In this document: positions 1 to 10,600 of the stretch, piece after piece | Layout of the letters: every line of letters starts with the position of its first letter | Position numbering within the stretch: position 1 is the first letter of the stretch | Assembly: GCA_031315915.1 (NCBI GenBank) | Contig: JALDRK010000004.1 | Span: 1-64,000, forward strand | DNA length: 64,000 bases | Origin: Nitrospirales bacterium | GTDB taxonomy: Bacteria > Nitrospirota > Nitrospiria > Nitrospirales > UBA8639 | Reading direction: 5' to 3' | The notes under the pieces: generated by a model | Databases searched by the model: none | What the model saw: the letters and a program-made list of their open reading frames with translations, nothing else | What the model was told of the DNA's origin: nothing | Program-made: the position numbers and the translations under genes

Positions 1-869
1 AGGCGATGATCGGCCGAAACGACCAATCGCACCGCATGAGGAATGATGAGTCCCACGAAGCCAATGATCCCACTAAAACTCACCACCGCTCCCGTCAGAA
101 GCGCCGCAGCCAAAAAGACCGACTTCTTCACTCCTTCGACGTCGACTCCCAAAGAGCGGGAGGTTTCTTCGCCGAGTGTCAGTAAATTCAGCGATTGGGC
201 ATGCCGGCCCAACACAAATAATCCCGCTCCCAGATACAGAGCCAACATCCCCAATGTGGTCCAATTGGGTCCGGTTAAGGTGCCCATCAGCCAGGCATAC
301 ATGCCAAAGGCCCGATTCGGTTCCGCAATACTGGTGAGAAACATAATGAAAGCCGAAAAAATCGCATTCAGCACGACGCCCGCTAACAACAGGGTATACA
401 CGGAAAAACCAAATTGAGCCGAAGAAATCCGATACATGATCATGAGTGATACCAGGGCGCCCGTAAATGCACAAACCGGCAAGGCGGACACCGCCCACAC
501 GGATACCCCGATACCAAAGAGGAGAGCAATGGCTGCCCCCAGCGCGGCCCCACTGGAAATCCCAATCACGAAGGGGTCCGCTAGGGGATTTCGCAAGAGA
601 GCCTGGAGGGCCACTCCCACCATGGCCAAACTTCCGCCCACAAAAAAAGCCAATACCACGCGAGGCATTCTGACATGAAGAAGAATGACTGAGGTCGGAT
701 CGCCAAAACGCTGATCTATCGATGTGCCTGCCACAGCTCCCATGATCACGGCAATGATTTCTGAGTAGGAAATGGTTTGCGTGCCGAACCCCAAACACCC
801 GACAAAGACGACCATTGCCGTCGCACAGGTCGAACTCACCCAAAGGAGCCACCGCCTTCGGGTAAGCAT
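1..869 (-). CDS. btuC: FecCD/BtuC-family ABC transporter permease, truncated by window edge
   Basis: This reads as the inner-membrane permease of a cobalamin or ferric-siderophore importer. The minus-strand frame opens at the ATG at 869 (MLTRRRWLLW) and stays open to base 1, about 289 residues. The family is usually 330-350 residues, so some 45-50 C-terminal residues lie outside the window. Visible landmarks are the hydrophobic helices, the segment GGSLAMVGVALQALLRNPLA, and the family signature FSGIIGFVGLIIPHAVRL close to the edge. A GTG a few codons upstream is an alternative start. The next gene upstream, on the same strand, encodes a BtuF-like binding protein under a B12 riboswitch, so cobalamin is the more likely substrate. 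The ATPase would be expected just beyond the edge. Confidence 0.88.
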   Translation of the reverse strand, partial: MLTRRRWLLWVSSTCATAMVVFVGCLGFGTQTISYSEIIAVIMGAVAGTSIDQRFGDPTSVILLHVRMPRVVLAFFVGGSLAMVGVALQALLRNPLADPFVIGISSGAALGAAIALLFGIGVSVWAVSALPVCAFTGALVSLMIMYRISSAQFGFSVYTLLLAGVVLNAIFSAFIMFLTSIAEPNRAFGMYAWLMGTLTGPNWTTLGMLALYLGAGLFVLGRHAQSLNLLTLGEETSRSLGVDVEGVKKSVFLAAALLTGAVVSFSGIIGFVGLIIPHAVRLVVSADHR

Positions 870-1039
870 TGGACATGACACCGACACCCGTGTAACAGCC
901 GCATCAGTTGAAAGCGCATGCCTTGAAGTTATCGCAGAAGACGGCGGACGAAGCGATGGGGTATCAAGCGCGGGCTTCACGGGTCAGTTCCCCATAAAAC
1001 ACCGTTGAGCATAATGCCTGGATCGATTGTGAACCATAG

Positions 1040-2044
1040 TTATGGACGGGATTCCTCTACGGTCGCACTCAAGGAGACGTCGGGATGAAGTAACATCACC
1101 AACTCTCGTAACCCTTCAATGACGCGAGGACCAGGGCGATTCAATAAATCACTTTTGATTTGAAATAATTTGCCTTCTTTCACCGCTCGGAGACTTTCCC
1201 AGCGTTTCCATCGATCTTGTTCGGCTTGCGGGATCCCTTCATATTCCCCGACCGGAAAGAGCAAAATATCGGGATTTTGCGTCAGAACTTCTTCCATGGT
1301 CAGTCGCGGGTACGGGGCATTCGCCCGTTCAGCCGCATTCCGCCCACCGGCCAATTCAATCAAATGATGAATGAAGCTTCCGGGACCCACGGTAATCAGG
1401 GGTTCCGAATTGAGGACATAGAGTAACGTCGGACGCGGGCGACCTTCGACTCGCTTGGTGAGATCACCGACTTGCTTGCGCATGCTCGCCGTAAAGGCAT
1501 TGGCCTCCGGCACACGGGCCACCATTCTGCCCAATAACTGTATGTGTCCAAAAATTCCTTCAACGGTTTTTGATTCGAGGACAAAAATGGGAATTTTGAG
1601 CTGTTCCAACTTGGCAAGCAAATCCGCACGAAGAAACGAAGGAGGGGCCAACACCAACTGCGGTTGAAGCGCCACCAAAGCTTCAAGATTCGGCTGGGAA
1701 TATGCCACCTTGGGTTTGGCAAGAGCTTCGGGAGGATAGTTACAAAAATCCGTTACCCCGACAATTTCGCGGTCCAATCCGATCGCAAACAACATTTCCG
1801 TAATACTCGGAGCGAGCGAAACGATCCGGGTTGGAGGTTTGGCCAGATACAACTTCCGGTCAAGGTCGTCCACAAAAGTACGTGGCGCAATGTTGGCCAT
1901 GAACGGCATGCCGGTCAAAATGCCTTGCTGACGCCGCTTCATGGATTCACCTTCCGTTCCGTTGGCCAGGACAGCCGACGTGACCAAGCCCCACAACAGA
2001 ATGCCGCTCCATCTCAAGACGAGACACAACCGGCGGTGGCACAT
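1040..2044 (-). CDS. btuF: BtuF-like periplasmic cobalamin-binding protein
   Basis: This is a substrate-binding protein of the helical-backbone metal/B12 receptor type (BtuF/FepB fold), which would deliver cobalamin to the adjacent BtuC-like permease. The frame is open from a GTG at 2113, but that start would place an intrinsic terminator inside the coding region. I therefore prefer the ATG at 2044, which begins MCHRRLCLVLRWSGILLWGL, a clear signal peptide. The mature part has the typical PTRIVSLAPSITEMLFAIGL opening, then NLEALVALQPQLVLAPPSF and the second lobe with GPGSFIHHLIELAGG. Length is about 334 residues. Expression is very probably repressed by B12 through the leader at 2052-2420. 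Ligand choice (cobalamin rather than a siderophore) is inferred from that riboswitch. Confidence 0.88.
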   Translation of the reverse strand: MCHRRLCLVLRWSGILLWGLVTSAVLANGTEGESMKRRQQGILTGMPFMANIAPRTFVDDLDRKLYLAKPPTRIVSLAPSITEMLFAIGLDREIVGVTDFCNYPPEALAKPKVAYSQPNLEALVALQPQLVLAPPSFLRADLLAKLEQLKIPIFVLESKTVEGIFGHIQLLGRMVARVPEANAFTASMRKQVGDLTKRVEGRPRPTLLYVLNSEPLITVGPGSFIHHLIELAGGRNAAERANAPYPRLTMEEVLTQNPDILLFPVGEYEGIPQAEQDRWKRWESLRAVKEGKLFQIKSDLLNRPGPRVIEGLRELVMLLHPDVSLSATVEESRP

Positions 2045-2051
2045 TCGGCTC

Positions 2052-2090
2052 AAAATAAAAAATCCCCAAGGCTTGTGTAACCTTGAGGAT
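2052..2090 (-). terminator. Intrinsic terminator of the B12 leader (attenuator)
   Basis: On the minus strand ATCCTCAAGG (2090-2081) pairs with CCTTGGGGAT (2071-2062), a 10-bp stem with one G-U pair. A U-rich tail (TTTTTTATTTT, 2061-2051) follows. The 5' arm can pair instead with TGAGGAT at 2112-2106, giving a mutually exclusive antiterminator. The element sits between the riboswitch and the preferred btuF start at 2044. Confidence 0.8.
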
Positions 2091-2144
2091 TGCACCCGAT
2101 TCTTCATCCTCACCTATTCCCCAGCCCTCGAGGGAACATTCGGT

Positions 2145-2384
2145 TCTGGATCACATGAGGTATTCTGGCTTCTGGGTTGTAACCTACTATCCGCGCCTTC
2201 CCACCCGAGCCTCAAAAAGAAGCAAAATAGCCGGAAGCGAGGAGATGAAAAATCCCCTCCCGACTACTTATTTTTTACCTCTGACTCCTTCGGGTAGTGG
2301 CAATGCGGGGTTCGTCCCCAGTTACAGCGGCGGGACCGCGCGGGATTGTCACCCGCTTCCCTTCATGTGTTCCGCGTCATGTTG
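2145..2384 (-). promoter_or_regulatory. Cobalamin (AdoCbl) riboswitch
   Basis: The minus strand carries the ordered conserved blocks of the cobalamin aptamer. These are GGGAAGCGGGTGACAATCCC (2364-2345), then CGGTCCCGCCGCTGT (about 2337-2323), GCCACT (about 2300), GGGTGGGAAGGCGCGG (about 2205-2190) and the B12 box AAGCCAGAATACCT (2171-2158). It lies in the leader of the btuF-like gene and is followed by a terminator hairpin, so B12 binding should favour premature termination. Exact ends were set by eye. Confidence 0.92.
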
Positions 2385-2390
2385 GAATGG

Positions 2391-2420
2391 ACAATAGGAA
2401 GGACGACCTACCCTTGTCAA
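2391..2420 (-). promoter_or_regulatory. Predicted sigma-70 promoter of the btuF/btuC transcript
   Basis: A perfect -35 box TTGACA (2420-2415) is followed after 18 nt by TATTGT (2396-2391) as the -10 box. Transcription would start near 2384, just before the first conserved riboswitch block, which is where a leader start is expected. Confidence 0.6.
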
Positions 2421-2835
2421 GCAACAACCGATGATTCTCTTTCAGATTGTCCACTCACAGAAATCATGAAAATGTCATGCTCCTCTGAAGTCCGGCCACC
2501 GATGACAAGGAGCCAGTCCATTAAGAACACGGAGGACCTTCCTGATAAGCATCATATGGCAACCAATCCATTGATTGACAACGAAAATATCCCCTTTTTT
2601 TCCTTTGAACTCGTTCGTTGATCTTTTTACAAACATTTCTTAATAATCTCAAATCAGGTTCCGACGAGCCATTCCACCGCCAAGTATGGTCTCTCCCGAC
2701 TATGCCAGGAATTGGCTTACTGCAAATAAAGACTCATCTTCTAAGCGGCTGTATTCCATAAACGCATTTACACGCTACCCCATTCGGAATTCTTCCCTGT
2801 ATATGTGCTTTTAATATTTCATGCAAGGAGACCTC

Positions 2836-4020
2836 ATGGCTAACCGAACATTGATCAGCGGCGCATGCTTGACCCTTTCACTTTTCTTCTTTTTTCCAAC
2901 CCATAATGGGATGGCCTTAGCGTTTATCGATGAAGCTTTCGAACTTGCCTTCCAGGATCATAATGACTTTGGTCATATTCCCTCGGACGATTCGGTTCTC
3001 GTCAAAAGATTGTCTTTTCCTATTCAACTTGGGGATAAGACCGGACAACAGATGGCCGGGTTCTTGTATTTTGACTCACAGGGGTTTTCCGTTTGCAAAA
3101 GACACAAATCGCTTTTTTACCTTCTGAAATGCATTCAAACCCAATCTCTCAAAAATCGAACCCTCCAAGTGCTTATCCATGGCTTCACCTACAATCATAC
3201 CTATTGGGATCCGCCACACAGGCGATTGTCTCGCTTCTCCTATGCCAGATTTATGGCACGTCAAGGATATCCGGTCCTAGCCTTGGATCTGTTAGGAACC
3301 GGTGGCTCAAGTATTCCGGATGGAGATGTGCTCAACATTACAGAAAGCGTGTCGAGCCTGGCCCAAGTCCTCATTGCGGCACGAGCTCTCTCGAATCCTC
3401 TCGGAGGACAATTCGACAAAATTGTTCTTATCGGACATTCGGTGGGCACCGCCACCGCGGTGCTGACTACCGGCACATTTCCGGGTATTGTCGATTTTCT
3501 GATTGCCACGGGATGGTCGTTTTCGCCCCATGTCGTTCCACTGAGTTCCGAGCTGGTCGCCGCATCATTGGCCAACCCTTATATCCGTTTTCCTGACTCC
3601 GTCCGGGAAGAATTATTTTACTTCACCCCTTCCGCCAGACAACCGGTCATCAACTTCGATAATCGTTTCTTAGCCGACCAATTTTCGAGAGGGGTGCTTA
3701 TCGAAGGACTTCCGCTTCTGGAAGCCATGGCGTTAGGTGACTTTCAAGCCATTCGAGACCTTACGCGTATCGACAAGGTCAATGTACCGGTCCTGGTTCA
3801 ACTCGGAAGATTTGACGTCATTGCTCCACCCCTTCTGCCAGATATAGAAGCCCAGCTCTACTCCAACTCCCCAGACGTTCATGTGGAGATTCTTGAAAGA
3901 ATAGGACATTCCTTTAACTTGCACACAAATCGTTTAACCAGTTGGGCGGGAATCAATAAATGGATCGAAGAACGGCTTGTCAAAAAACGAGCCAAACACA
4001 ACGGAGAGGTTGCCCATTAA
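2836..4020 (+). CDS. Exported alpha/beta hydrolase
   Basis: This is an alpha/beta-hydrolase-fold protein of about 394 residues. The ATG at 2836 is preferred over the ATG at 2821 because AAGGAG lies 5 nt upstream of it. The N-terminus (MANRTLISGACLTLSLFFFF) is a signal peptide, so the enzyme acts in the periplasm or is secreted. The oxyanion region VLIHGFTYNHTYWD and the nucleophile elbow GHSVGTA are visible. A late Asp (LGRFDVIAPP) and His (RIGHSFNLHTNR) can complete the catalytic triad. The substrate cannot be told from sequence; esters or lipids are typical for this fold. It stands alone, with a long non-coding stretch on each side. Confidence 0.8.
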   Translation: MANRTLISGACLTLSLFFFFPTHNGMALAFIDEAFELAFQDHNDFGHIPSDDSVLVKRLSFPIQLGDKTGQQMAGFLYFDSQGFSVCKRHKSLFYLLKCIQTQSLKNRTLQVLIHGFTYNHTYWDPPHRRLSRFSYARFMARQGYPVLALDLLGTGGSSIPDGDVLNITESVSSLAQVLIAARALSNPLGGQFDKIVLIGHSVGTATAVLTTGTFPGIVDFLIATGWSFSPHVVPLSSELVAASLANPYIRFPDSVREELFYFTPSARQPVINFDNRFLADQFSRGVLIEGLPLLEAMALGDFQAIRDLTRIDKVNVPVLVQLGRFDVIAPPLLPDIEAQLYSNSPDVHVEILERIGHSFNLHTNRLTSWAGINKWIEERLVKKRAKHNGEVAH

Positions 4021-4691
4021 GGGAATCGATTGATCTCGGACAGATCACACTCTCTCTGCCGACTGATCGCACATGGCTTCCATGTTCAATCATGTTGCCC
4101 TCCTGCGAGGGAGTCGCTAAGAAATGGTCTCACGGAGAACTTCCTGACAGATCGGGAAATTTTTTCAATTCTTCACCATCGGCGCCCGATCACCCCGTGT
4201 CAAGAAAAAGCGATGAGTGAAGAGCCTGCCTTTGGCATCTTCCAACCGTATCACCGCACGTCGGTAAGTGCACAAGGTATCGAGATTATCTTCATTGGCC
4301 TTTTCTGTAAGACGACATTTAACGAGTTGATGATGGGCATCATAGTATGGGACACCTCGAAAAAATCCCGCCACCGCTCTTCCCCCAACTGCTTCAAATT
4401 CCGTTCGATCAGGAAAACGGATTCGGCCGTGAGCACTTTCCGGACATCGGGTATCACTGTGGGGGCAATCATCTCTCTCTAAAGACAACATGCCCAAAGG
4501 CAATCCAACCGAATATCGTTCACATAAGCCGGTCCACTTGGAATTTCCTTGACATGGCCCGGTTAAATCGTTAAGGAATTTTCGGCCGAGGATTCCACTA
4601 CGGACCAAAGCCTTGTGAATGCCTGGTGGAATCCCCTTACTCACCACGAGGTTCGCACCAACCATGCGGGCCAGATAGGGAGTGTTGTGTC
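4021..4691. other. Stretch without a supported gene
   Basis: No convincing gene lies between the hydrolase and the coiled-coil protein. The minus strand is open for 166 codons (4165-4665) and a second minus frame for 73 codons (4251-4472). Neither has a ribosome binding site or a family signature I recognise. A decayed gene is possible but not demonstrated. Confidence 0.4.
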
Positions 4692-5372
4692 ATGAAAAAC
4701 GCCTTACCTCTTCTCCTCTTCGTGTTGGGATTCGTTCTCTCGATAAATCTGGTGGAAGCAAAGGAAGACAAAGAACTCCGGCAACAACGACAGGCAGCTC
4801 AGAAAGAACGCCAGGAATTAAAGAACGAGCGTAACCGGGAAATAGCCGATGCCACCAGATCCTTCAGGGAATTCACGGCAAATCTCAAAAAAGAATATCA
4901 AGGTCGCCTCAAAGATTTGGACCTCGACTTTGAACTGAAACAGGTCGAACTGGAGGCCGAACGGGAAGCGAAAATTGCCAATGCGGAAGCCGAGTATCAA
5001 AAAAAATTGACGGGTTTGTTCTTGTCTCCCGATAGACAATGGACCCCTGAAGCCCTCAAAGTATTGGAAAAAGACGCCAAGGCCTATTCGGACCAACTCT
5101 TTCGTTTAAAAAAGGAAGCGGCTGAAATCGCCCATAAAGAAAAAATGGCCATCGAAGACCAAAAGCATGTCCTCCTGAAAGAAATGGATTCGAAGGCGAT
5201 GGATCATGCCGCCTCCCTGGGATTAACAAAAGATCCTCAACTTCTCCTGGCCACTCCTATAGGCGGCCAACTCACCAGACAGGAAGAACAATGGAACGAG
5301 AGAGAACAGAAAGAAACGGAAACCATTCGAACACGAAATCTCCAAACCGTTTCCGAAGTCAGAAACGGCTAA
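4692..5372 (+). CDS. Exported coiled-coil protein, apparently cut short by an in-frame stop
   Basis: The ATG at 4692 gives MKNALPLLLFVLGFVLSINLVEAKED, a signal peptide, followed by about 200 residues that are almost wholly charged coiled coil (Glu, Lys, Arg and Gln heptads). Only a short break at LFLSPDRQWTPEALKVLEK interrupts it. The open frame begins earlier (4626), but that extension lacks signal-peptide logic, and GGGAG lies upstream of 4692. The frame ends in TAA at 5370-5372, yet the same frame continues at once with another 92 codons of the same highly charged composition. The stop therefore seems to interrupt a protein of about 318 residues. I recognise no family. A periplasmic structural or scaffolding role is only a guess. 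Confidence 0.7.
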   Translation: MKNALPLLLFVLGFVLSINLVEAKEDKELRQQRQAAQKERQELKNERNREIADATRSFREFTANLKKEYQGRLKDLDLDFELKQVELEAEREAKIANAEAEYQKKLTGLFLSPDRQWTPEALKVLEKDAKAYSDQLFRLKKEAAEIAHKEKMAIEDQKHVLLKEMDSKAMDHAASLGLTKDPQLLLATPIGGQLTRQEEQWNEREQKETETIRTRNLQTVSEVRNG

Positions 5373-5399
5373 AAAATCAGAGAGTGGGAACGGCGGAAC

Positions 5400-5648
5400 A
5401 TGGAAGAGGATTTTGCACTCAAATGGGAGGAGAAAAGCGAACTGCACGAGGTTGAATCCCAGCAAACGATTACCAACACTTTCATGCTCCAGATGACCCA
5501 GGGCCAGAAAGTTGAACAGGGGGATATCATGGCCCAATACGCCGAATTAGCAAAAAAGAATAAATTAATAAAAATCAAATATGACCAAATCCGGAAAAAG
5601 AATACGATCAACCGACGTGAGGAAAAGAAAAAACTTCAAGAACAATAA
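5400..5648 (+). CDS. Coiled-coil tail in frame with the preceding gene
   Basis: This frame is the direct continuation of the 4692-5372 gene beyond a single TAA. The codons between the stop and the ATG at 5400 (KIREWERRN) are of the same charged, helical type. As a separate gene it would be an 82-residue, Lys/Glu-rich, cytoplasmic-looking protein with no good ribosome binding site. I think it is more likely the C-terminus of the interrupted coiled-coil protein, split by a nonsense change or sequence error. Confidence 0.5.
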   Translation: MEEDFALKWEEKSELHEVESQQTITNTFMLQMTQGQKVEQGDIMAQYAELAKKNKLIKIKYDQIRKKNTINRREEKKKLQEQ

Positions 5649-5680
5649 GGTCCACAGGGAATTGCCGACCGTTTTTCCGC

Positions 5681-7232
5681 TCAGGACACTCGGCTCTTGG
5701 GTATATCAAGGGCGGAAAGAATAGGGTTCATATTCAGGTGAACGCCAAGATGATCGGCCCATCGATCAAGCGCCTGCTCCAACCGCGATGAAACGGCTTG
5801 GGACACGGCGCCTTCCAGCGGCGGAAGATGCTTTCGAACACGCACCCGATTCAACCAAGCCCGCCTGAATTCTGGTCGATCAAACACCCCATGGATGTAG
5901 GTCCCCCATACCAAACCATCGTGATTGATCGCCCCGTCAAATGATCGACTCCACGTAGGCTCTTGAGAAACGGGCAACGGTTTTTCTTGCGAAATTAATT
6001 CAAAGCATGGAAAGGCCTCGTTCCCTCTCTCCGTCCTTCCCAAATGAATTTCATACCCGGTCACCAAAACATGCTCAGCCGTTTTCAACCAGCAACGACC
6101 GAGCCGTCACTTGAACCGTATGCTTTTCCTCGGCCAGCTCAGTCTTGATGTCTAACATCCCAAACCCCATCGAAGCCCCGCCAGTTTCCGCACTATGGGG
6201 ATCGGTCACCTCCCACCCTAACATTTGAAAACCACCACAAAGGCCGACGAGTTCTCTCCCGTTCCCGATGATCATGAATGGCTGCATCAAACGCACGTTC
6301 CTTCAAATAGTCCAAATCGGCAATCGTGGTTTTGCTGCCGGGCAGGAAGATCACATCCGCACCCCGCAGATCGTTCGATGCGACACATAGCGAAGAACGA
6401 CGTCAGGCTCTGCCACCAGTGCGTTGAAGTCCGTGAAGTTGCTCATGTGTGGCAGCAAGATGACTGCCACATTAACGGTTTCATGGCCGAACGACGTCAG
6501 GCGACACCGCCCAATATCCACGCTGTCTTCCTGATCTAATTCCACATTCCGCAGATAAGGGACTACCCCCAAGACCGGCACACCCGTCCGATCTTCCAAA
6601 ATTTTCACCCCGTCTTGAAACAAGGTGAGATCGCCTCGAAACTTATTAACGATCACCCCGATCACCCGGCGTCGCTCTTCATGTGCCAACAGATCCATCG
6701 TCCCTATCACTTGGGCAAAGACCCCTCCTCGGTCAATGTCCGCCACCAGAATCACCGCGGCATCCGCCATCTTCACCACCGGCCAATTCACGATATCCCG
6801 ATCCCGAAGATTCATTTCAGCGGCGCTTCCGGCGCCCTCGATCATCATCACCTCATACTGTTTGGACAACCGGTCGAAACTCTCCCGGACAAACCCAAAC
6901 AGAACGGACTTTCGGTCAAAATATTCCCTGGCTTCCTGACTCCGCCATGCCTTGCCATGAACAATCACTTGAGACTTGGCATCGGCTTCGGGCTTTAACA
7001 AAATGGGATTCATGTCCACATGCGGAAGCAACCCACAGGCTTGGGCTTGAAGCACTTGTGCCCGTCCCATTTCCCCGCCTTCAGGAGTCACAAAGGAATT
7101 CAACGACATATTTTGTCCCTTGAAGGGCGCCACCCGAATTCCGGCACGATGCACCAGCCGGCACAGACCGGCCGTGATCAGACTTTTTCCCACATCCGAC
7201 CCGGTTCCCAATATGGCGAGTGCTCGCTTCAT
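5681..7232 (-). pseudogene. cobQ: Cobyric acid synthase CobQ, split by three frameshifts
   Basis: CobQ amidates the b, d, e and g side chains of adenosylcobyrinate a,c-diamide using glutamine and ATP in B12 synthesis. The N-terminal synthetase domain is intact from 7232: ILGTGSDVGKSLITAGLCR P-loop, GRAQVLQAQACG, MIEGAGSAAEMNL, VADIDRGGVFAQ. Near 6375 the frame shifts to DVIFLPGSKTTIADLDYL. Near 6265 it shifts again into VGLCGGFQMLGWEVTDP, which holds the glutaminase cysteine. Near 6095 it shifts a third time into VTGYEIHLGRTERG and the C-terminal VWGTYIHGVFD histidine region. All catalytic segments survive in order, so the gene is complete apart from the three small indels. Total length matches the family (about 500 residues). 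It sits beside B12-uptake genes but is not obviously under the riboswitch. Confidence 0.9.
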
Positions 7233-7659
7233 AATTTGCTCAGATCACCACGAAAATTTTTTCACAAGACACCATCAGTCAGATATCGGCCGAAATTATC
7301 CGGAGCTATGTGCTCATGCAATATGAGCCAACGCGTCAATTCACATATTCCTATGGATGGATAACAAAAGGAACACACTCGACCTCCCGTCACTTTTTCC
7401 ATGATTTTCCTGGACTCCCTGTTTGGGTGAATGCATTTTTCTCCACCTCCGCACCGTTGCACGGAACAGCCTACAAAAAATCTTTCTGAAGCAAAAGACT
7501 TTTAAGCCTTACAAAAGGTAAAATGGCAAAAAGAAAAATCAACATCATGCCGTTTCTATCAGCAATCTTCCTTGACATCGGACTTGTCCCCATACGAACC
7601 GATTTACCGCCTATCTGCTCCATATCATACATCACATCATTCCAACTGGAACGTCACCT
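7233..7659. other. Divergent intergenic region
   Basis: This region lies between the cobQ start (minus) and the metalloprotease start (plus). It should hold both promoters. A TTGACA at about 7572-7577 could be a -35 box for the protease, but I see no convincing -10 box at the right distance. No small gene or RNA was recognised. Confidence 0.4.
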
Positions 7660-10600
7660 ATGAAGCAATCTTATGTGCTTATTCTGATCCTGGTCTCCTT
7701 CCTAGCCTCCAGCGCCACGACATGGGGACAAATCCATGAGTCGGCTGGAGAAACATTGGAAAGTCGACCATTTGAAATTCAGTACTTTGAGACACTCTCG
7801 GAAATTACCCTCTACGCCTCGAAATCCCCTCCTACCGATCAAGCCACCACGGCCCCTCAGATGCTCTGGTCGTTTGAGGCCTTTGGCAGACAATTTCGTT
7901 CTTCCCTGAAACCGAATAGGCGACTTATCGAAAAAATTCCGCAGTCAAAGCGTAGGCACGTTGAAAAGCATATGCGGTTTTACCGAGGCCGCCTCGAAGG
8001 AATCCCCGACTCCTGGGTTCGGCTCACGCATACTGGGTCACTCTGGTCAGGGATGATATGGGACGGCCAGGAAGCCTACATCATCGATTCCCTGTCCATC
8101 ATCGCCCCGACCTTACGGACCATACCCGTTGATCCATCCTCCGGACATGTCATTTATCGTGTTTCCGATACGCGGGACTTAGGGACACGCGTGTGCGGCA
8201 TGGCCAAAGGCGGAGGAATGCCGTTTCAACCCATGCAAGGATACGACGGGCTCATGGAAGAGCTACGTGATCGAGTCGGAGTGACCGCCAGGGGCGCTAC
8301 GCGAAATCTCGACATGGCCGTCGTCACGGATCAGGAATTCGGCTTTGCCAATGCCGATCCCGAAGCCGCCGTGATCGCACGAATGAACGTGGTCGATGGA
8401 ATTTTCTCCGAACAACTGGGAGTTCAGATTAGCCTGGTCGATGTGTTGCCATTGCAAAATAATGGAGGCCTGACCTCCACCAATGCCAACACGCTGCTCA
8501 ATCAGTTCAGCGAGCTGACGAGTTCCGCCTCCTTCAATCATCCCGGAGTGGCTCACTTATTCACCGGTCGAATGCTTGACGGAGATACCGTAGGGATTGC
8601 GTTTCTTCGATCGCTGTGTGACCCCCAATTCGGTGTCGGAGTCAATCAGGTGATCGGGAACGGGACAGCCGGAGCCTTAACCGTTGCCCATGAACTTGGT
8701 CATAACTTCGGAGCGCCTCACGACGATGAATTCGGATCGCCCTGCGCCAGCACTCCAGGGATTTATTTGATGAACCCCTTCGTGAATGGAAGCGATCAAT
8801 TTTCTCCCTGCAGTCTGGCTCAAATCCAACCCGTCCTCAACGGGGCCTCATGTCTGACGGTTATTAACATTGATCAGGCGGATCTGGAGCCTCGCTTCCA
8901 ACTTGATGCGCAGATAGCTCCCTTAGATCAGGCAATTGATATGGTCTTATCAGTGACCAACTACGGACAGGCCTCATCTCTTAATGCCAAAGCCGTGATT
9001 GACATACCTGCTGGACTGACGTTGATAGACCTCTTTACGAACGCAGGTTCCTGTACGGGAATAGGAACCAACCAAGCAACCTGCTCACTGCAGACGATCC
9101 CCCCTGGGGAAGAGCGCCTGATCACATTGTCACTGAAAGGCGACTCCACAGGATCATTTACACTTCTAGCCACTGTCTCGGCAGATAATGACTCCAATAC
9201 AGCCAACAACACGGCACGCGGATCCTTGAAGATGGGTAATGAAGCTCCCCAGGTCTCTATCACCAACCCCTCCAATGGAGCGTTTCTGTTCGGCACCCGG
9301 CCCATGAAATTTGACGGCCAAGCCCACGATGCCGAGGATGGAGATCTGACCGACAGCCTGGCATGGACTTCCGATCGGGATGGACAGATTGGAACAGGCG
9401 GAACGATTAAGGTGCGATTATCGCCTGGACTGCACACAATCCGTGCCTCGGCCACTGATCGGAACGGCCAAACGACCACGGCCACCATGCTGATCGTGTT
9501 GAGCATCGAGGACGCCGGGCCGCTGCTCTTCGAAGCTCATTTCGAGACCGGCGCCGATGAATTCATGTATGTCGATGATGCATTCAGAAACACTCGGGAA
9601 CCCCACTTTGCCCAAGGTACGCTGGAGCCGAAGCGGGGATTTTCCGGCGGGGGATTGCAAATCCAACTTGGTGGTCTGAATCATTCCGACATCATGGGCA
9701 TGTCCGGCGGATGGCGCCGCACATTCACACTTGAACATGCCAAAAATATTACCCTCAGCTTCCGGTACGATTTGACACAGGCCTCGGACTATGAAAACGA
9801 TGAAATCAGCGAAGCGCTCTTATTGGTTGATGATCGATTAATCGGCATCGACGGCAGTGAAATACTCGCCCAACTCATGGGAAATGGGAATGGCGGGCCG
9901 CCACAAACCACCGGATGGATCCCTGTGATCATTCCGCTAGGCATGCTTGATGCCGGTCCCCATCACATCACGATTGGCGCATTCAATAACAAAAAAACGT
10001 ATCAGAATGAAACAACGGAAATCCTCATCGATGACGTGGAGATCCGGGGAATGCCTATCACTCAGCCGTCTCCACCATTTGCTCCCAAGACGTTACATTC
10101 GTGGAACTTTGACAAACATGCCTGTGGCTTTTCATTTGCCGATGACCTCTTTCGAGGCACCCGACAGCCCGCATACGCTCAAGGAGCCCATGTTCCAAAG
10201 GGAGGATTCTCGAAAGGCGGCCTTCAGATTCTTTTAGGAGGGCAAGACAATCGAGTCATTTTGGGGATGTCCGGAGGATGGCACCGGAAATTCACCGTCC
10301 CCTCATCACGACCTATCACGCTGACGTTCCGGTATTCCCTCACCCAGGCGGCCAATTATGAGCCGGATGAACGAAGCGAGGGACTCGTATCCATTGATGG
10401 CCGACCGCTTTCCCCCTCACGGTCAAAAGTACTCGCACGGTTGCGGGGAGATGGAAATGGCGGAGCCCCACTCACTACGGGGTGGACGCAAGTCACAATT
10501 GCAGTCGGCAAGCTCTCGCCGGGTTCACACACAATTGCCATCGGGGCTTATAACAATAAAAAAACCTTTAACGATGAGATCACCGAAATGCTGATTGATG

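Noticed and set aside
73-876. 267-codon minus frame beginning MSNAYPKAVA
   Set aside because: It is the frame next to the BtuC-like permease. The permease frame has the family signature and continues to the window edge; this one has none.
4165-4665. 166-codon minus-strand frame, with a second 73-codon frame at 4251-4472
   Set aside because: No ribosome binding site and no firm family match. A vague likeness of short pieces to chorismate lyase is in the wrong order to be convincing.
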